Origin: JABDCD01 sp964469525
Lineage (GTDB): Bacteria > Pseudomonadota > Alphaproteobacteria > Rickettsiales > SXRF01
Length of the DNA: 64,000 nt
Direction: 5' to 3'
Assembly: GCA_964469525.1 (NCBI GenBank)
Contig: CAYXYU010000006.1
Location: forward strand, 1-64,000
Position 1 is the first letter of the stretch, and each line of letters begins with the position of its first letter. Positions 7,538 to 16,730 of this stretch are shown in pieces. Made by a program: the position numbers and the translations under genes. The notes below the pieces were generated by a model. The model worked only from the letters and a program-made list of their open reading frames with translations. It had not been told where the DNA came from and searched no databases.

Positions 7538-9296
7538 CCGCGACAAACAGCTGGCAACGCTGAAAAATGCCATCGGCGCCGCTACGCGCGCGCTGTCCGG
7601 CAAGTCCGGGCTCAGCGTGCATTTCGGCCAGACCGTGAGCCAAGCCGATGTGGTGTTGCCGCCGCTTACGGAACTTCCCTCCCCGGTAGCGCTCGGCGCC
7701 CTGCGCGGCGAAGCCGACCACGCTGCGCTGCATCTGCGGCATCACGACGCCGCACTGCACGCCCGGCTGCGCTCCCAAGCGGGAACATCCGGCGCGTTGT
7801 TCGACGTGCTGGAGCAGGTACGGGTCGAGGCGCTGGGCAGCCGTCACCTGCAGGGCGTGCAGCACAACCTTGCCCGGCGCTTCGAGCAGCGCTGCCTGCA
7901 GCAGGGGTTGCAGGCCGGCGGGCTGCCGCTGATAGCACAGCTTGAACTGCAGGCCCGCACCCATATCCAGCAGATGCCGCCGCTGGACTTCCTGCCGCCA
8001 GGCGAAAGCAATAAAGACAGCCTGCCCCTGTTCGCACAGCTGCAGACGCTGGTGGATGACCAGAATACATTCGGTCACCTGGCGCTGCAATTGATCGACG
8101 TGCTGACGCGCACGGCGGAGTCACTTCATCGGGGCGATCATGCCAGCGAACAGACCGCCCCGGGGGATCCGTCCCGGGAAGCGGATGACCAACAGGCGGT
8201 GGAAACCAGCATCGCCTCCCCCGGCGCGCCTTCCGATCAGGGCGCCGCACAGGAGGCGCCGATGACGGTAAAAGCCGGCGGGCTGGCCAGCGGCGAGGCG
8301 GTCCCGCAGGAGGGGCAGGAAAGCAGCCACCGGGCTTCCCCCTATCCGCATAACCATGACGCCACGCTGTCGCCCGCCATCTATCATCCCTATACGACGC
8401 GCTACGATGAGACGGTGCTTGCGACGGCACTGGCCGACCCGGCGGAACTCGAGCATCTGCGTCACCAGCTCGACCAGAAGCTGGCGCAGTTCTCCAGCGT
8501 GACAGCGCGGCTGGCCAGCCGCCTGCAGCGGTTGTTGCTGGCCAAGCAGGCCCGGCGCTGGATCTTCGACGAGGAGGACGGGATGATCGACAGCAAGAAG
8601 CTGTCGCGCGTCATCGTGCATCCCGATTACTACCGTTTCTACAAGCGCGAACAGGATACCGAGTTCCGCGATACGGTGGTAAGCCTGCTGATCGACAATT
8701 CCGGATCGATGCGCGGGCGCCCGATCACCATCGCCGCCCTCTCCGCCGACATATTGAGCCGGACGCTGGAGCGCTGCGGCGTCAAAGTGGAGATACTCGG
8801 CTTCACCACGCGCGAATGGAAAGGCGGTGCTTCCTACAAACAATGGATAAAGGATGGACGGCCCAGCCATCCGGGGCGCCTCAATGATTTGCGCCATATC
8901 ATCTATAAAGCCGCCGATGCCAGCTGGCGTAAGTCGCGCAAGAATCTCGGGCTGATGCTGAAGGATGGCATCCTCAAGGAGAATATCGACGGCGAAGCTA
9001 TTCTGTGGGCCTGTGAGCGGCTGCTGGCGCGGCCCGAGCAGCGGCGCATCCTGATGGTGATCTCCGACGGTGCGCCGGTCGATGACACTACCCTGTCTGC
9101 CAATGGCGGCAGCTATCTCGACATGCATCTGCGCGAGGCGATCGAGCGGGTGGAGAGCCTGATGCCGATCGAACTGGTCGCCATCGGCATTGGCCATGAC
9201 GTCACGCGTTATTATCAGAAGGCAGTGACGATTTCCGACATCGACAAGCTTGGAGAAACGATGACGGAACAACTGGTGGAACTGTTCGCTGCTTAA
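7512..9296 (+). CDS. cobT: CobT-like protein with VWA domain
   Basis: The 594-residue protein has an N-terminal CobT domain (about 1-215), a low-complexity acidic/Ala/Gln linker (about 215-275) and a C-terminal von Willebrand A domain (about 385-594). The VWA domain carries the MIDAS motif DNSGSMRG and a later ISDGAPVDD. CobT forms a two-ring complex with CobS. I chose the ATG at 7512, inside the end of cobS, as the translationally coupled start. The open frame continues to 7350 but would read through cobS. Its TAA overlaps the stop codon of the convergent methyltransferase gene. Confidence 0.9.
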   Translation: MSTSSQPHNRDKQLATLKNAIGAATRALSGKSGLSVHFGQTVSQADVVLPPLTELPSPVALGALRGEADHAALHLRHHDAALHARLRSQAGTSGALFDVLEQVRVEALGSRHLQGVQHNLARRFEQRCLQQGLQAGGLPLIAQLELQARTHIQQMPPLDFLPPGESNKDSLPLFAQLQTLVDDQNTFGHLALQLIDVLTRTAESLHRGDHASEQTAPGDPSREADDQQAVETSIASPGAPSDQGAAQEAPMTVKAGGLASGEAVPQEGQESSHRASPYPHNHDATLSPAIYHPYTTRYDETVLATALADPAELEHLRHQLDQKLAQFSSVTARLASRLQRLLLAKQARRWIFDEEDGMIDSKKLSRVIVHPDYYRFYKREQDTEFRDTVVSLLIDNSGSMRGRPITIAALSADILSRTLERCGVKVEILGFTTREWKGGASYKQWIKDGRPSHPGRLNDLRHIIYKAADASWRKSRKNLGLMLKDGILKENIDGEAILWACERLLARPEQRRILMVISDGAPVDDTTLSANGGSYLDMHLREAIERVESLMPIELVAIGIGHDVTRYYQKAVTISDIDKLGETMTEQLVELFAA

Positions 9297-10024
9297 CCCT
9301 TGCGTGCAACGGCAATCAGCGACAGGCCGAACGGCAGCGGTACTATCGGCACCAGAAAACGCTCCACGGAAACCACCGCAGCAAGCAGGTGGTTTACGGG
9401 CGACGGAGGGGTTCGCAGGCCTGCCGCCTGACCAGTGTCAGAGCGCAACCGCTCCGCCAGACGCACGGCCGCTGCAACGGGGAATAAAAGCATGTTCCAG
9501 TAATTCAGGAATTCGACCCGCAGCCCCGCTTCCTGCAGTTTCTGTTTCAGCTCGCGGCGTCCATAACGGCGGAAATGATGGTGCAGCCGGTCCTGCGGGC
9601 CGTACAGCCATTGGAAGGCCGGGACGGTCAGCAGCAGCGCGCCGTTATCCTTCAGGCGGGAAGCCAGCGCCGCCAACGCTGCACAATCGTCCTTGATATG
9701 TTCCAGCACGTCGAACAGGGTAATGAGATCGAATTGCATGTCAGGAAACGGAATACCGTCTGGCAGGCTGCCCGGCTCGACCTGCCCAATACGGCGCGCT
9801 GTTGCGCACTGCCTTAAACTCTCATTCATCTCGAAAGCATGGACCTGCCCGAAAGGCGCCAGGAGCGGCAGATTGGCCCCTGCCCCGCAGCCGCCATCCA
9901 GGATACGGGCAGCGGCCGGCAGCTTCAGGCGGCGCAACAACGTTCGGGCGACGGCACGACGCGCGGCGAACCACCAATGGCCCTTTTCCTGTTCGACGAT
10001 AGCTTGATAAATCTGCGGGTCCAT
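9293..10024 (-). CDS. Class I SAM-dependent methyltransferase
   Basis: Motif I ILDGGCGAGANL at about residues 41-52, an acidic residue in HAFEMN ending beta-2, and LFDVLEHI (motif IV region) mark a UbiG/Methyltransf_11-type enzyme. The C-terminal hydrophobic stretch near LFPVAAAV and VPLPFGLSL suggests membrane association or a lipid-type substrate. It ends 4 bp inside cobT and lies upstream of rpmB on the same strand. The substrate is not determinable. Confidence 0.82.
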   Translation of the reverse strand: MDPQIYQAIVEQEKGHWWFAARRAVARTLLRRLKLPAAARILDGGCGAGANLPLLAPFGQVHAFEMNESLRQCATARRIGQVEPGSLPDGIPFPDMQFDLITLFDVLEHIKDDCAALAALASRLKDNGALLLTVPAFQWLYGPQDRLHHHFRRYGRRELKQKLQEAGLRVEFLNYWNMLLFPVAAAVRLAERLRSDTGQAAGLRTPPSPVNHLLAAVVSVERFLVPIVPLPFGLSLIAVARKG

Positions 10025-10050
10025 GCAACCGTTCCCGCAGGAGGCCAGCG

Positions 10051-10353
10051 TTAAGCGGCTTTCTTTTTGCCCTTGGCCAGCTTTTTCTTGATCTGGCGCT
10101 TCAGGCGGGCGGCCTCCGGCGTCAGCTTGCTTTCGGCATGCTTCAGCAGGTAGGCGTCCAGACCACCGTTATGCTCGATGCTCCGCAGGGTCGCCGCCGT
10201 CACCCGTAAGGTGATACGCGTGCCCAGCGCCTCGCTGACCAGTGACACGTGCTGCAGGTTGGGCAGAAAGCGGGTATTGGTCTTGCGGTTGGAGTGCGAG
10301 ACCTTGTGGCCGAATTGAGAACCGGTACCGGTGACGGAGCAGCGCCTGGACAT
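10051..10353 (-). CDS. rpmB: Large ribosomal subunit protein L28
   Basis: The 100-residue basic protein shows the L28 N-terminus MSRRCSVTG followed by HSNRKTNTRF and the central RITLRVTAATLRSIEHNGGLD. The C-terminus is Lys-rich. AAAGGA lies upstream of the ATG as a ribosome-binding site, and a good sigma-70 promoter is present further upstream. It appears to have its own promoter, with the methyltransferase gene probably downstream of it in the same transcript. Confidence 0.96.
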   Translation of the reverse strand: MSRRCSVTGTGSQFGHKVSHSNRKTNTRFLPNLQHVSLVSEALGTRITLRVTAATLRSIEHNGGLDAYLLKHAESKLTPEAARLKRQIKKKLAKGKKKAA

Positions 10354-10383
10354 ATGCGTATCCTTTACGTTGGAAAGGGCAGA

Positions 10384-10412
10384 TTTTTAAGCGTTATCGG
10401 GATTTAAGTCAA
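10384..10412 (-). promoter_or_regulatory. Sigma-70-like promoter of rpmB
   Basis: On the minus strand TTGACT is followed after 17 bp by TAAAAA, about 30 bp before the L28 start codon. The -35 box matches five of six consensus positions. Confidence 0.6.
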
Positions 10413-10423
10413 GCCCCTTCATC

Positions 10424-10450
10424 AAAAAAGAACCCCGCCCGAAGGCGGGG
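10424..10450 (-). terminator. Rho-independent terminator of the MarR gene
   Basis: CCCCGCC and GGCGGGG form a 7-bp GC stem with a four-base loop, followed on the minus strand by a run of six T. It lies 26 bp past the MarR stop codon and separates that gene from the rpmB promoter. Confidence 0.85.
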
Positions 10451-10476
10451 CAAGTCAGGGTGGAAAATGAGGAAAG

Positions 10477-10935
10477 CTACTTGATTTTATAAATATTATT
10501 GATGTAATCGGTCCAGAAGCGCTCCAGCTGCTGCAGGGTCCGGTTCAGCGACTGCAGGGCGCTAACGTCCATTTCCTTTGCAATCAGCTCAACGTTACGC
10601 TGATACAACTCACCGATTCGGTTGCATAGCTGCATGCCCTTTTCCGACAGCTTGATGCGGGTCGAACGCTTGTCGTGCGGCGCGCGCTCCTGCACCAGGT
10701 AGCCGTTCTCAACCAGCTTCTTGACGTTGTAGGAAACATTGGAGCCAAGGTAATAGCCGCGGTTGGTCAACTCCCCGATAGTAAGCTGCTCGCCGCTGAT
10801 ATTATAAAGAATCAGCGTCTGCACGTTATTGATGTCATCGATCTTCAGGCGATCAAGCTCGGTCTTAACCACGTCGAGAAAACGGCGGTGCAGACGCTCG
10901 ATCAATAAAATGGATTCTGAATATACTTCTTTCAA
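10477..10935 (-). CDS. MarR family winged-helix regulator, LdtR-like
   Basis: A 152-residue MarR-fold protein. The recognition region LTNRGYYLGSNVSYNVKKL and the wing HDKRSTRIKL closely recall the LdtR group of alphaproteobacteria, which regulates cell-wall L,D-transpeptidase and stress genes. The LdtR link is from memory of the family and was not searched. It begins with a TTG at 10935, supported by AGAGG eight bases upstream, and ends before a strong terminator, so it is monocistronic. The region upstream (10936-11036) is AT-rich and suits its promoter. Confidence 0.85.
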   Translation of the reverse strand: MKEVYSESILLIERLHRRFLDVVKTELDRLKIDDINNVQTLILYNISGEQLTIGELTNRGYYLGSNVSYNVKKLVENGYLVQERAPHDKRSTRIKLSEKGMQLCNRIGELYQRNVELIAKEMDVSALQSLNRTLQQLERFWTDYINNIYKIK

Positions 10936-11036
10936 AGCGCGCCTCTTTCAGGTTTTTTCAATATCATTACCACCCTAGGGGGCAATGGTTAAAATTTGAT
11001 TTATAAGGAAAATGAATCTATATTTGTAAATTATCA

Positions 11037-12551
11037 TTAATATTTTTCCTCCTGATTAATACCTCCGGGAGGCGAGGCCGGAAACACCAGCGTGACCAGC
11101 GTCCCCCTGCCCGGCTCGCTGTCAATGGCAATGCTGCCATGGTGCAGTTCCATCAGCTTCTTGGTCAGCGGCAATCCTAGCCCCGTTCCCTCGTATCTGC
11201 GGTTCAGTCCACTATCGACCTGCCCGAAGCTCTGGAACGCCTTGTCAATGTCCGCCTGGGCCATACCGATACCAGTGTCCTGCACGGTAATAACAAAGCG
11301 GAGAGGCTGGTCAGCGGACTCTTTCAAACAAACCGCAACCTGCACTCTTCCCCCTTCTTCCGTAAACTTAATGGCATTGGAAAGGATATTCAGTATGACT
11401 TGAATGAAGCGGAGGCGGTCGCCGATCAGCGGGGGAAGCATCTTCGGAACGTCGGTGGTGACAGTAACTTTTCCCTTAGAGGCCCGTTCAGTCAGAATAG
11501 TGACCGACTTGGCAATGGCTTTACTGACATGAATCTCCTCATAATTGAGCGCCAGCTTGCCGGCCTCCGCCTTCGACAGGTCGAGAATATCGTTGATGAT
11601 ATCGAGCAGGTGCGTGCCTGACTCGTTGATGTCGCGCGCATATTCGAGGTATTTCTGGTCACCCAGCGTTCCGAACAGCTGGTTCATCAAAATCGATGAA
11701 AAGCCGATGATAGCATTCAGCGGCGTTCTAAGCTCATGGCTGATATTGGCAAGAAACTGCGACTTGGCACGGTTGGCGCTTTCAGCGGCATCCTTCGCCT
11801 TCTCGAGAGCGATGTTCTGCGTTTTGAGCTGCTGGTCGCGCTCGCCGATCTCACTTAACATGGTGTTGAATGAATCCGTCAGGATAACCAGCTCGTTCCT
11901 GTCCTCCTTGTCGGCGTCGCCCAGCGGCGTGGCACGGATGCTATAATCCTTGCGCCGGGATACTTCGCGCGCCGTTTCCGCCAGACTCAGGATAGGTCGC
12001 GAAATAGCATGCTGAAGATTAATGGCCAGCAGGTAGGAGACAATCAGCGCTGCTGCCGCTACCGTAACGGCGATGGTAATCTGCTTTTCAATATAACGGT
12101 CGATCTGCTCCAATGTGGATTCGAGATAAATAAAGCCGATCCGGTCCTGCATCTTGATAATGGGTTTCATAAGATGGATATGGCTCTTTCCAATGATGGC
12201 GCGTTCGCTGAGATCGGTCGGACATCTCTGATGCAATGTCTCGCGGTTGTTATAGCGCGCGAACAGATGGCCATCTTCCTTATAGAGGCAGGCCTGGACG
12301 ATGGACTGGTCAACGCTGAAGACGTTCAGGTTGCTTTTGGCCTGCTTGTCGTCATTGAACAGCAGTGCTGCCGTATTGCGGTCGCCGACGATGGAGGCCG
12401 ATACGTCCAGGTCGTTGATAATGCCGGCACGCAGGCTGTATACGCCTATGATAGAGATGGCCAGCGTCGTCAACAGCACAGAGATGCAGCTGATGGCCAT
12501 AATAATCAGTGTAAGGCGTTGCCGGATTGAAGCGTTTCGCAGCAGACGCAT
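11037..12551 (-). CDS. Membrane sensor histidine kinase with periplasmic CHASE8-type domain
   Basis: Order of domains: membrane segment about 13-38, a periplasmic domain about 40-155 containing NTAALLFNDDKQA (CHASE8 type), a second membrane segment about 157-176, HAMP about 177-235, a coiled coil, HisKA with the phospho-acceptor His272 in SHELRTPLN, and a HATPase domain with an N box, DTGIGM and GTGLGLP. It lacks a receiver domain and no response-regulator gene adjoins it. It is the last gene of a unit with YfiR and a TonB-dependent receptor (10-bp gap to YfiR), so it probably reads an envelope signal passed by them. Confidence 0.9.
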   Translation of the reverse strand: MRLLRNASIRQRLTLIIMAISCISVLLTTLAISIIGVYSLRAGIINDLDVSASIVGDRNTAALLFNDDKQAKSNLNVFSVDQSIVQACLYKEDGHLFARYNNRETLHQRCPTDLSERAIIGKSHIHLMKPIIKMQDRIGFIYLESTLEQIDRYIEKQITIAVTVAAAALIVSYLLAINLQHAISRPILSLAETAREVSRRKDYSIRATPLGDADKEDRNELVILTDSFNTMLSEIGERDQQLKTQNIALEKAKDAAESANRAKSQFLANISHELRTPLNAIIGFSSILMNQLFGTLGDQKYLEYARDINESGTHLLDIINDILDLSKAEAGKLALNYEEIHVSKAIAKSVTILTERASKGKVTVTTDVPKMLPPLIGDRLRFIQVILNILSNAIKFTEEGGRVQVAVCLKESADQPLRFVITVQDTGIGMAQADIDKAFQSFGQVDSGLNRRYEGTGLGLPLTKKLMELHHGSIAIDSEPGRGTLVTLVFPASPPGGINQEEKY

Positions 12552-12560
12552 CCAATCCCC

Positions 12561-13115
12561 CTATTTCCCTATGACCTTGAGGGCGATCTCGAGCAGTTGC
12601 GCGTCGACGCGCATGCCTGCCGCCGTCACGGGGTTGACGTTGACCACGATCTTCACTTTGTTGCTGCTGGTAACGAAACCAAGCATGCCGCCGCGCTCCG
12701 CAAAGTGCTCGATGTCGCTGACGGTGAGTACGGGGTGGCCGTTCAGTGCGGAGAGAATTTCAGAAAGCTTTCCCGCCTCCGATGCCCCAATAAACAGTAT
12801 ATGGCAGTGTGAAGCGGCAGCCTGTAGACTGCTCTCCTTCACCAGCGACAACTGGAGTTTTGAGGTCGATGCCGCCTTAAAGACCTTGCCGGTATCGCTG
12901 ATGCCGCTCTGGCCGATGACGCAGATATCGATATTGGATTGCTGCTTTATCGCTCTATCGCCTGGCCATTCGACGAACTTGACGAAATTATAGATGAACG
13001 CTGCCTTGACCAAATATTCCTTGCTGCCGTCATCGGCATCGGCCGAAAAAGCGCTGCCGACAAGGCTAGATGCCAGCCACGCGGCCAGCGCGTATGATAA
13101 GAACCGTCTGGTCAC
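12561..13115 (-). CDS. YfiR family periplasmic protein
   Basis: A cleavable signal peptide (about 1-25, with VGSAFSADA near the cleavage site) is followed by a YfiR/HmsC-like domain beginning at YLVKAAFIYNFVKFVEWP, which is diagnostic of the family. It retains two Cys residues, Cys66 (ICVIG) and Cys104 (SHCHILF), as expected for redox-sensitive YfiR proteins. In Pseudomonas YfiR restrains a membrane diguanylate cyclase; here the membrane partner is a histidine kinase. It lies 3 bp after the receptor gene and 10 bp before the kinase gene. Confidence 0.88.
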   Translation of the reverse strand: MTRRFLSYALAAWLASSLVGSAFSADADDGSKEYLVKAAFIYNFVKFVEWPGDRAIKQQSNIDICVIGQSGISDTGKVFKAASTSKLQLSLVKESSLQAAASHCHILFIGASEAGKLSEILSALNGHPVLTVSDIEHFAERGGMLGFVTSSNKVKIVVNVNPVTAAGMRVDAQLLEIALKVIGK

Positions 13116-13118
13116 GCG

Positions 13119-15125
13119 TTAAAACTTCCATGTGATGTTGCCGTAATACGCACGGGGAACCTGAGCCGCATTCTGATATATAAATCCTGTGAATTCAGGA
13201 TGCCTCCGATCAAATAGGTTCTGGCCTACCAGTGATACTTCCAGGTTTTCGATCGGCTTCCACGCCAGCCGTACATCGAACCGGACGTAGGAAGGAATAT
13301 TAATCCCTTTCAATTCGTCTACATAATAAAGAGCATTATTGAGTTCCAGATTGTGCGGGAGGTTTAATGTTGAACGCAGATTAAATTGATTCTGTGGTGA
13401 ATTCCCTTTCACAGTAAACCCAGCTTGTTCGGCATTCTTGAGCGTAAAGTTAAGTCGTGTATAGGCCGCGTTCAATCGCCACGTATCGCTTGCTTCCCAA
13501 CTGCCCGCAACTTCTATGCCAGTGGTAGTACCAGAGTTGCCGTTGATGGGCGTTATGGGAACAACAGGAGTCAAACCAAACCCAGGTACATTAATAGCCG
13601 TGGGTGCGCCTACGCTATTAGTAATCAAACGGCTATAATCATTGTAAAAAATCGCAATATCCAGCGCGACGGATCTATTGGGTTCAATTCGATATCCCAT
13701 TTCATACGCGTTTAGCACTTCTGATAACGCATCCGCATTAGGAACGGTTCCCACATAGGCAGCACCACCAGTGGAAGCGGCATCGAGTAGAACCGACCCG
13801 GTTTCGGAAAAACGATTGGGCGTACGCACAGCATGCGAAGCAGATGACCACCAAGTCTGTTTATTATCTATTAGCCAAGTCAAGCGAGCACTAGGTTGCA
13901 GCTCAAATCCTGTATAGTCATTATGTTCGAATTTCGATCCAAGAGTTAAGAAAAATTCTTCAGGCACCAAGGCAATTTTATCCTGTATGAAGGCGCTAAA
14001 CAGGTTATCAACGCGGTGGTCTGGCACCAGAAAATCGTAAAATGTTACGTCAGCCCAATCCGTAATTAGCCGATAGGCCATTCCCCATACAATATCATGC
14101 AGCCCTTCACTCCAGGTGCGCTGCAGGTCGATATCGAACGTGTGAATAGCGTTTTCCAGTACCAGATTGTTGCGGTAAGCGTAGTCGTAATAGGCCTGCA
14201 GCGTCCAACTGGCGTTCGACGAGTCCTTATAATTTAAACGACCAAGAAGGTTTGCACCTCTGGATATTTCACGATCAGGGATAATGTCGATAAAGGTGGG
14301 GGCACTGGCCGCATTGGGAATGTTAAATACATAGCTTTCGCCTGAACGATAGGCATCGCCTTGAAGCGTATAAGTAATGTTATCGCTATGTGTGCCATCT
14401 GCGCGGAAGCCGGATTGTGCTTTATTCCAATCATCTTGCACATCGTGGCCTGCCATGTTCTTAATACTGGCGCGGTCATCATACTTAGCATAAATACGCG
14501 CATAATCGTTATTACCAATCTTGCCACCATAGCGAATGGAAGTGAGCGATCGATTAAGCGTACCTACTGTCTGTGAGAGAAGTCCGCCCTGGCTGTCTCG
14601 TGCGCCTTTAGTAATAATATTAATGACGCCGTTCACTGCGTTGGCGCCCCATAAAGTGGCCCCAGGACCACGGATCACTTCAATACGCTCGATATCTTGC
14701 AATATGGTATCCTGCGCATCCCAATATACGCCCGAAAAGAGCGGCGTATACACACTGCGGCCATCCATCAGCACTAGAAGTTTATTGGCGAACTGATTAC
14801 TGGTGCCGCGCGAAGTGATTACCCAACCATGAGAAGAAGATTGCGCAACACTTAACCCGGGGACCATGCGCAGCAATTCAGGAATAGAGGTATGTCCGCT
14901 GCGTCGTATGTCATCCTGAGTAATAACGAAGATGGCGCCAGCAGCTTCGCTGGCTTTTTCAGAGCGCTTGGATACTGAGGTGACTTCGATGTTGGAGAGT
15001 TGCTCGAGGGAAAGGTTTAACAACTCATCGGGATTAATGTCGTCCATTGCGCTTGCCGTATCGGAAAGCATAAATGCCATCGAGCACAGAATGGTGCTGG
15101 CAATTAACTTCGGCATACAAGACAT
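13119..15125 (-). CDS. TonB-dependent outer membrane receptor
   Basis: The 668-residue protein has a signal peptide (about 1-26), a TonB-box-like stretch, a plug domain (about 48-165) with LLVLMDGRSVYTPLF and IEVIRGPGATLWGANAVNGVINI split across the plug, and a beta-barrel ending in the aromatic residue Phe (NITWKF). The ligand is not evident. It belongs to the group of receptors next to YfiR and CHASE8-type signalling proteins, so signalling may matter more than bulk uptake. AGGGGG precedes the start codon. Confidence 0.9.
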   Translation of the reverse strand: MSCMPKLIASTILCSMAFMLSDTASAMDDINPDELLNLSLEQLSNIEVTSVSKRSEKASEAAGAIFVITQDDIRRSGHTSIPELLRMVPGLSVAQSSSHGWVITSRGTSNQFANKLLVLMDGRSVYTPLFSGVYWDAQDTILQDIERIEVIRGPGATLWGANAVNGVINIITKGARDSQGGLLSQTVGTLNRSLTSIRYGGKIGNNDYARIYAKYDDRASIKNMAGHDVQDDWNKAQSGFRADGTHSDNITYTLQGDAYRSGESYVFNIPNAASAPTFIDIIPDREISRGANLLGRLNYKDSSNASWTLQAYYDYAYRNNLVLENAIHTFDIDLQRTWSEGLHDIVWGMAYRLITDWADVTFYDFLVPDHRVDNLFSAFIQDKIALVPEEFFLTLGSKFEHNDYTGFELQPSARLTWLIDNKQTWWSSASHAVRTPNRFSETGSVLLDAASTGGAAYVGTVPNADALSEVLNAYEMGYRIEPNRSVALDIAIFYNDYSRLITNSVGAPTAINVPGFGLTPVVPITPINGNSGTTTGIEVAGSWEASDTWRLNAAYTRLNFTLKNAEQAGFTVKGNSPQNQFNLRSTLNLPHNLELNNALYYVDELKGINIPSYVRFDVRLAWKPIENLEVSLVGQNLFDRRHPEFTGFIYQNAAQVPRAYYGNITWKF

Positions 15126-15404
15126 ATAATCCCCCTGTTAATTCAATGTATGAATAACAAAGTGAGGTTAAGAAAGAATTATAAAACTTTAGCTAAATAT
15201 TTAACGATCAGGAGGAGTGTGCTTCACTTTGATAAAGCGCAGAACTGTTGCAATAATGCCTCAGCGATAATCGCTCTCCAGTTTCCATCCAAAGCCCGCA
15301 ACATTTGTTAGTTGTATGACTGAATGCTCTTCATAAGAAATTAAGAAAATATATCGTGCTTGAAGAGGGATACCCGAAGCCATCGTAAGCTAATACTGTT
15401 CGTC
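15126..15404. other. Intergenic region with candidate promoter of the receptor operon
   Basis: This AT-rich stretch separates the receptor gene from the LCM-type methyltransferase gene; no coding frame is convincing. On the minus strand a TATAAT (complement of 15178-15183) lies about 53 bp before the receptor start. An inverted repeat AGCGAT-A-ATCGCT at 15263-15275 lies further upstream and could bind a regulator. The rest shows nothing I can name. Confidence 0.45.
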
Positions 15405-16331
15405 CTAAGACGCTATCTGATTAACTATCCCATCTGTACAAACGGCGCAGGCGAGATATTCGCCATTTTCCTGCGATAACATTGCCAACTCTTCGTCATC
15501 TCGCCAGGGACGCTGCAACTCGGCATAGCTGATGGTATATTGCGGCATGAACTGCTGTTTTATCAAAAATCCTGCCATATCCTTCTCTGGCATACTCCAT
15601 GAAAACGTTTCCTCATTCGAAGACAACAGCCTATCGCGCAGGCGTTTTGCCCAGCCGTTCCGCACATCGCGATGGCTGCCGATGACGGTGAACAGGAAAG
15701 TTGAAGGCACCGTGCATAGCCGCTTGATATCGGCGAACAGCCGCATGATATCGGACTCCTTGAGATACATGGTCAGCCCCTCGGCGACGAACAGCGTCGG
15801 CCTGTCAGGAGCAAAGCTTTTATCCGCCAGCAGCGTATCGTAAAGCGATTGCCGGCACAGATCGGCGGGAATGGCGTGAAAGTTAGCGGGCAACGCGCCG
15901 TAATAAGCCGAGACTACGGCCAGCTTGTGCCGGTGCATGCCGGGAGTATCGATCTCGAAACACTGCATGTGCGGGTGCTGCCGCGCCACCGCAATCGCCA
16001 GCGGATCGAAGCCGCCGCCGATGACAACGAGTTGCCTCGTTCCCTTGGCAACGACTTCATCAAGCTGCGCGCCGATGGCCTGCTTGCGCAGCACGAAATG
16101 CTGCGCCGCGCCCTTGGCCAGTGCCTGGTCGAGCAGCCAGACCTTCATCCAGCCGGGCAGCAGGTTCAGCGCCGCGCACAGGCGCGAATGGCGGCGGCAG
16201 TAATTCGCACAGGCTTGGTAAAAACCGAGATGCTCGGGTGACGGCAGCGCCTGCCAGCGCGCCATGCGCCTAAGCGTCAGCTGACAGATGACCACGATCC
16301 ATGCGGTCAGGCTGATGAATTGATCGGACAT
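15405..16331 (-). CDS. Leucine carboxyl methyltransferase (LCM) family SAM-dependent methyltransferase
   Basis: A 308-residue protein with VVIGGGFDPLAI (SAM-binding loop), FEIDTPGMHRHK with the acidic residue that contacts SAM, and the LCM-type signature FVAEGLTMYL. Bacterial members of this family (PF04072 type) methylate small molecules, and their substrates are mostly unknown. The first 40 residues are hydrophobic or amphipathic. It stands alone between a long AT-rich spacer and the divergent YggT gene. Confidence 0.8.
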   Translation of the reverse strand: MSDQFISLTAWIVVICQLTLRRMARWQALPSPEHLGFYQACANYCRRHSRLCAALNLLPGWMKVWLLDQALAKGAAQHFVLRKQAIGAQLDEVVAKGTRQLVVIGGGFDPLAIAVARQHPHMQCFEIDTPGMHRHKLAVVSAYYGALPANFHAIPADLCRQSLYDTLLADKSFAPDRPTLFVAEGLTMYLKESDIMRLFADIKRLCTVPSTFLFTVIGSHRDVRNGWAKRLRDRLLSSNEETFSWSMPEKDMAGFLIKQQFMPQYTISYAELQRPWRDDEELAMLSQENGEYLACAVCTDGIVNQIAS

Positions 16332-16440
16332 ACGTCCACTCCAAGCATAATATCCCTGATATATTCAGCGGCTTATCGCCTTGTATTATTTTTACCGGAT
16401 AATACTGTACAATTTGTCAAATTTTTATTAACGTCATCGC

Positions 16441-16728
16441 ATGCTTAATCCTTTTATCGACCTCCTGGCTGACGCTATTTACCTGTACATGCTCTGCGTC
16501 ATTGTGCAGGCGGTGATGTCGGTGCTGATCTCGTTCAAGGTGGTCAATGCCTACCAGCCGGTGGTGCAGCGGGTGATGTATACGCTGAACCGCCTGGTCG
16601 ACCCCGCGCTGCGGCCGATCCGCAAGCTGCTGCCCGACCTGGGCGGCATCGATATATCGCCGATCATCCTGCTGCTGCTGTTGAATTTCCTGCGCAGCGC
16701 GCTGTATACCTATTTGTATAACCTTTAA
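16441..16728 (+). CDS. YggT family integral membrane protein
   Basis: A 95-residue protein with two hydrophobic segments (about 8-30 and 66-92) and the YggT loop signature NRLVDPALRPIRKLLP followed by GGIDISPIILLL. The family is linked to cell envelope and osmotic stress functions; its exact role is unsettled. A palindromic repeat lies immediately after the stop codon. Confidence 0.88.
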   Translation: MLNPFIDLLADAIYLYMLCVIVQAVMSVLISFKVVNAYQPVVQRVMYTLNRLVDPALRPIRKLLPDLGGIDISPIILLLLLNFLRSALYTYLYNL

Positions 16729-16730
16729 TT

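Noticed and set aside
8121..9272. 383-residue minus-strand open frame
   Set aside because: Antisense shadow of cobT, whose VWA domain is clearly coded on the plus strand.
9575..9817. Plus-strand small frames inside the methyltransferase gene
   Set aside because: They are shadows of a clear SAM-dependent methyltransferase on the minus strand.
15126..15404. Possible riboswitch or small RNA upstream of the TonB receptor
   Set aside because: No B12-box or other known riboswitch core could be recognised; only an AT-rich promoter-like stretch and a short dyad are visible.
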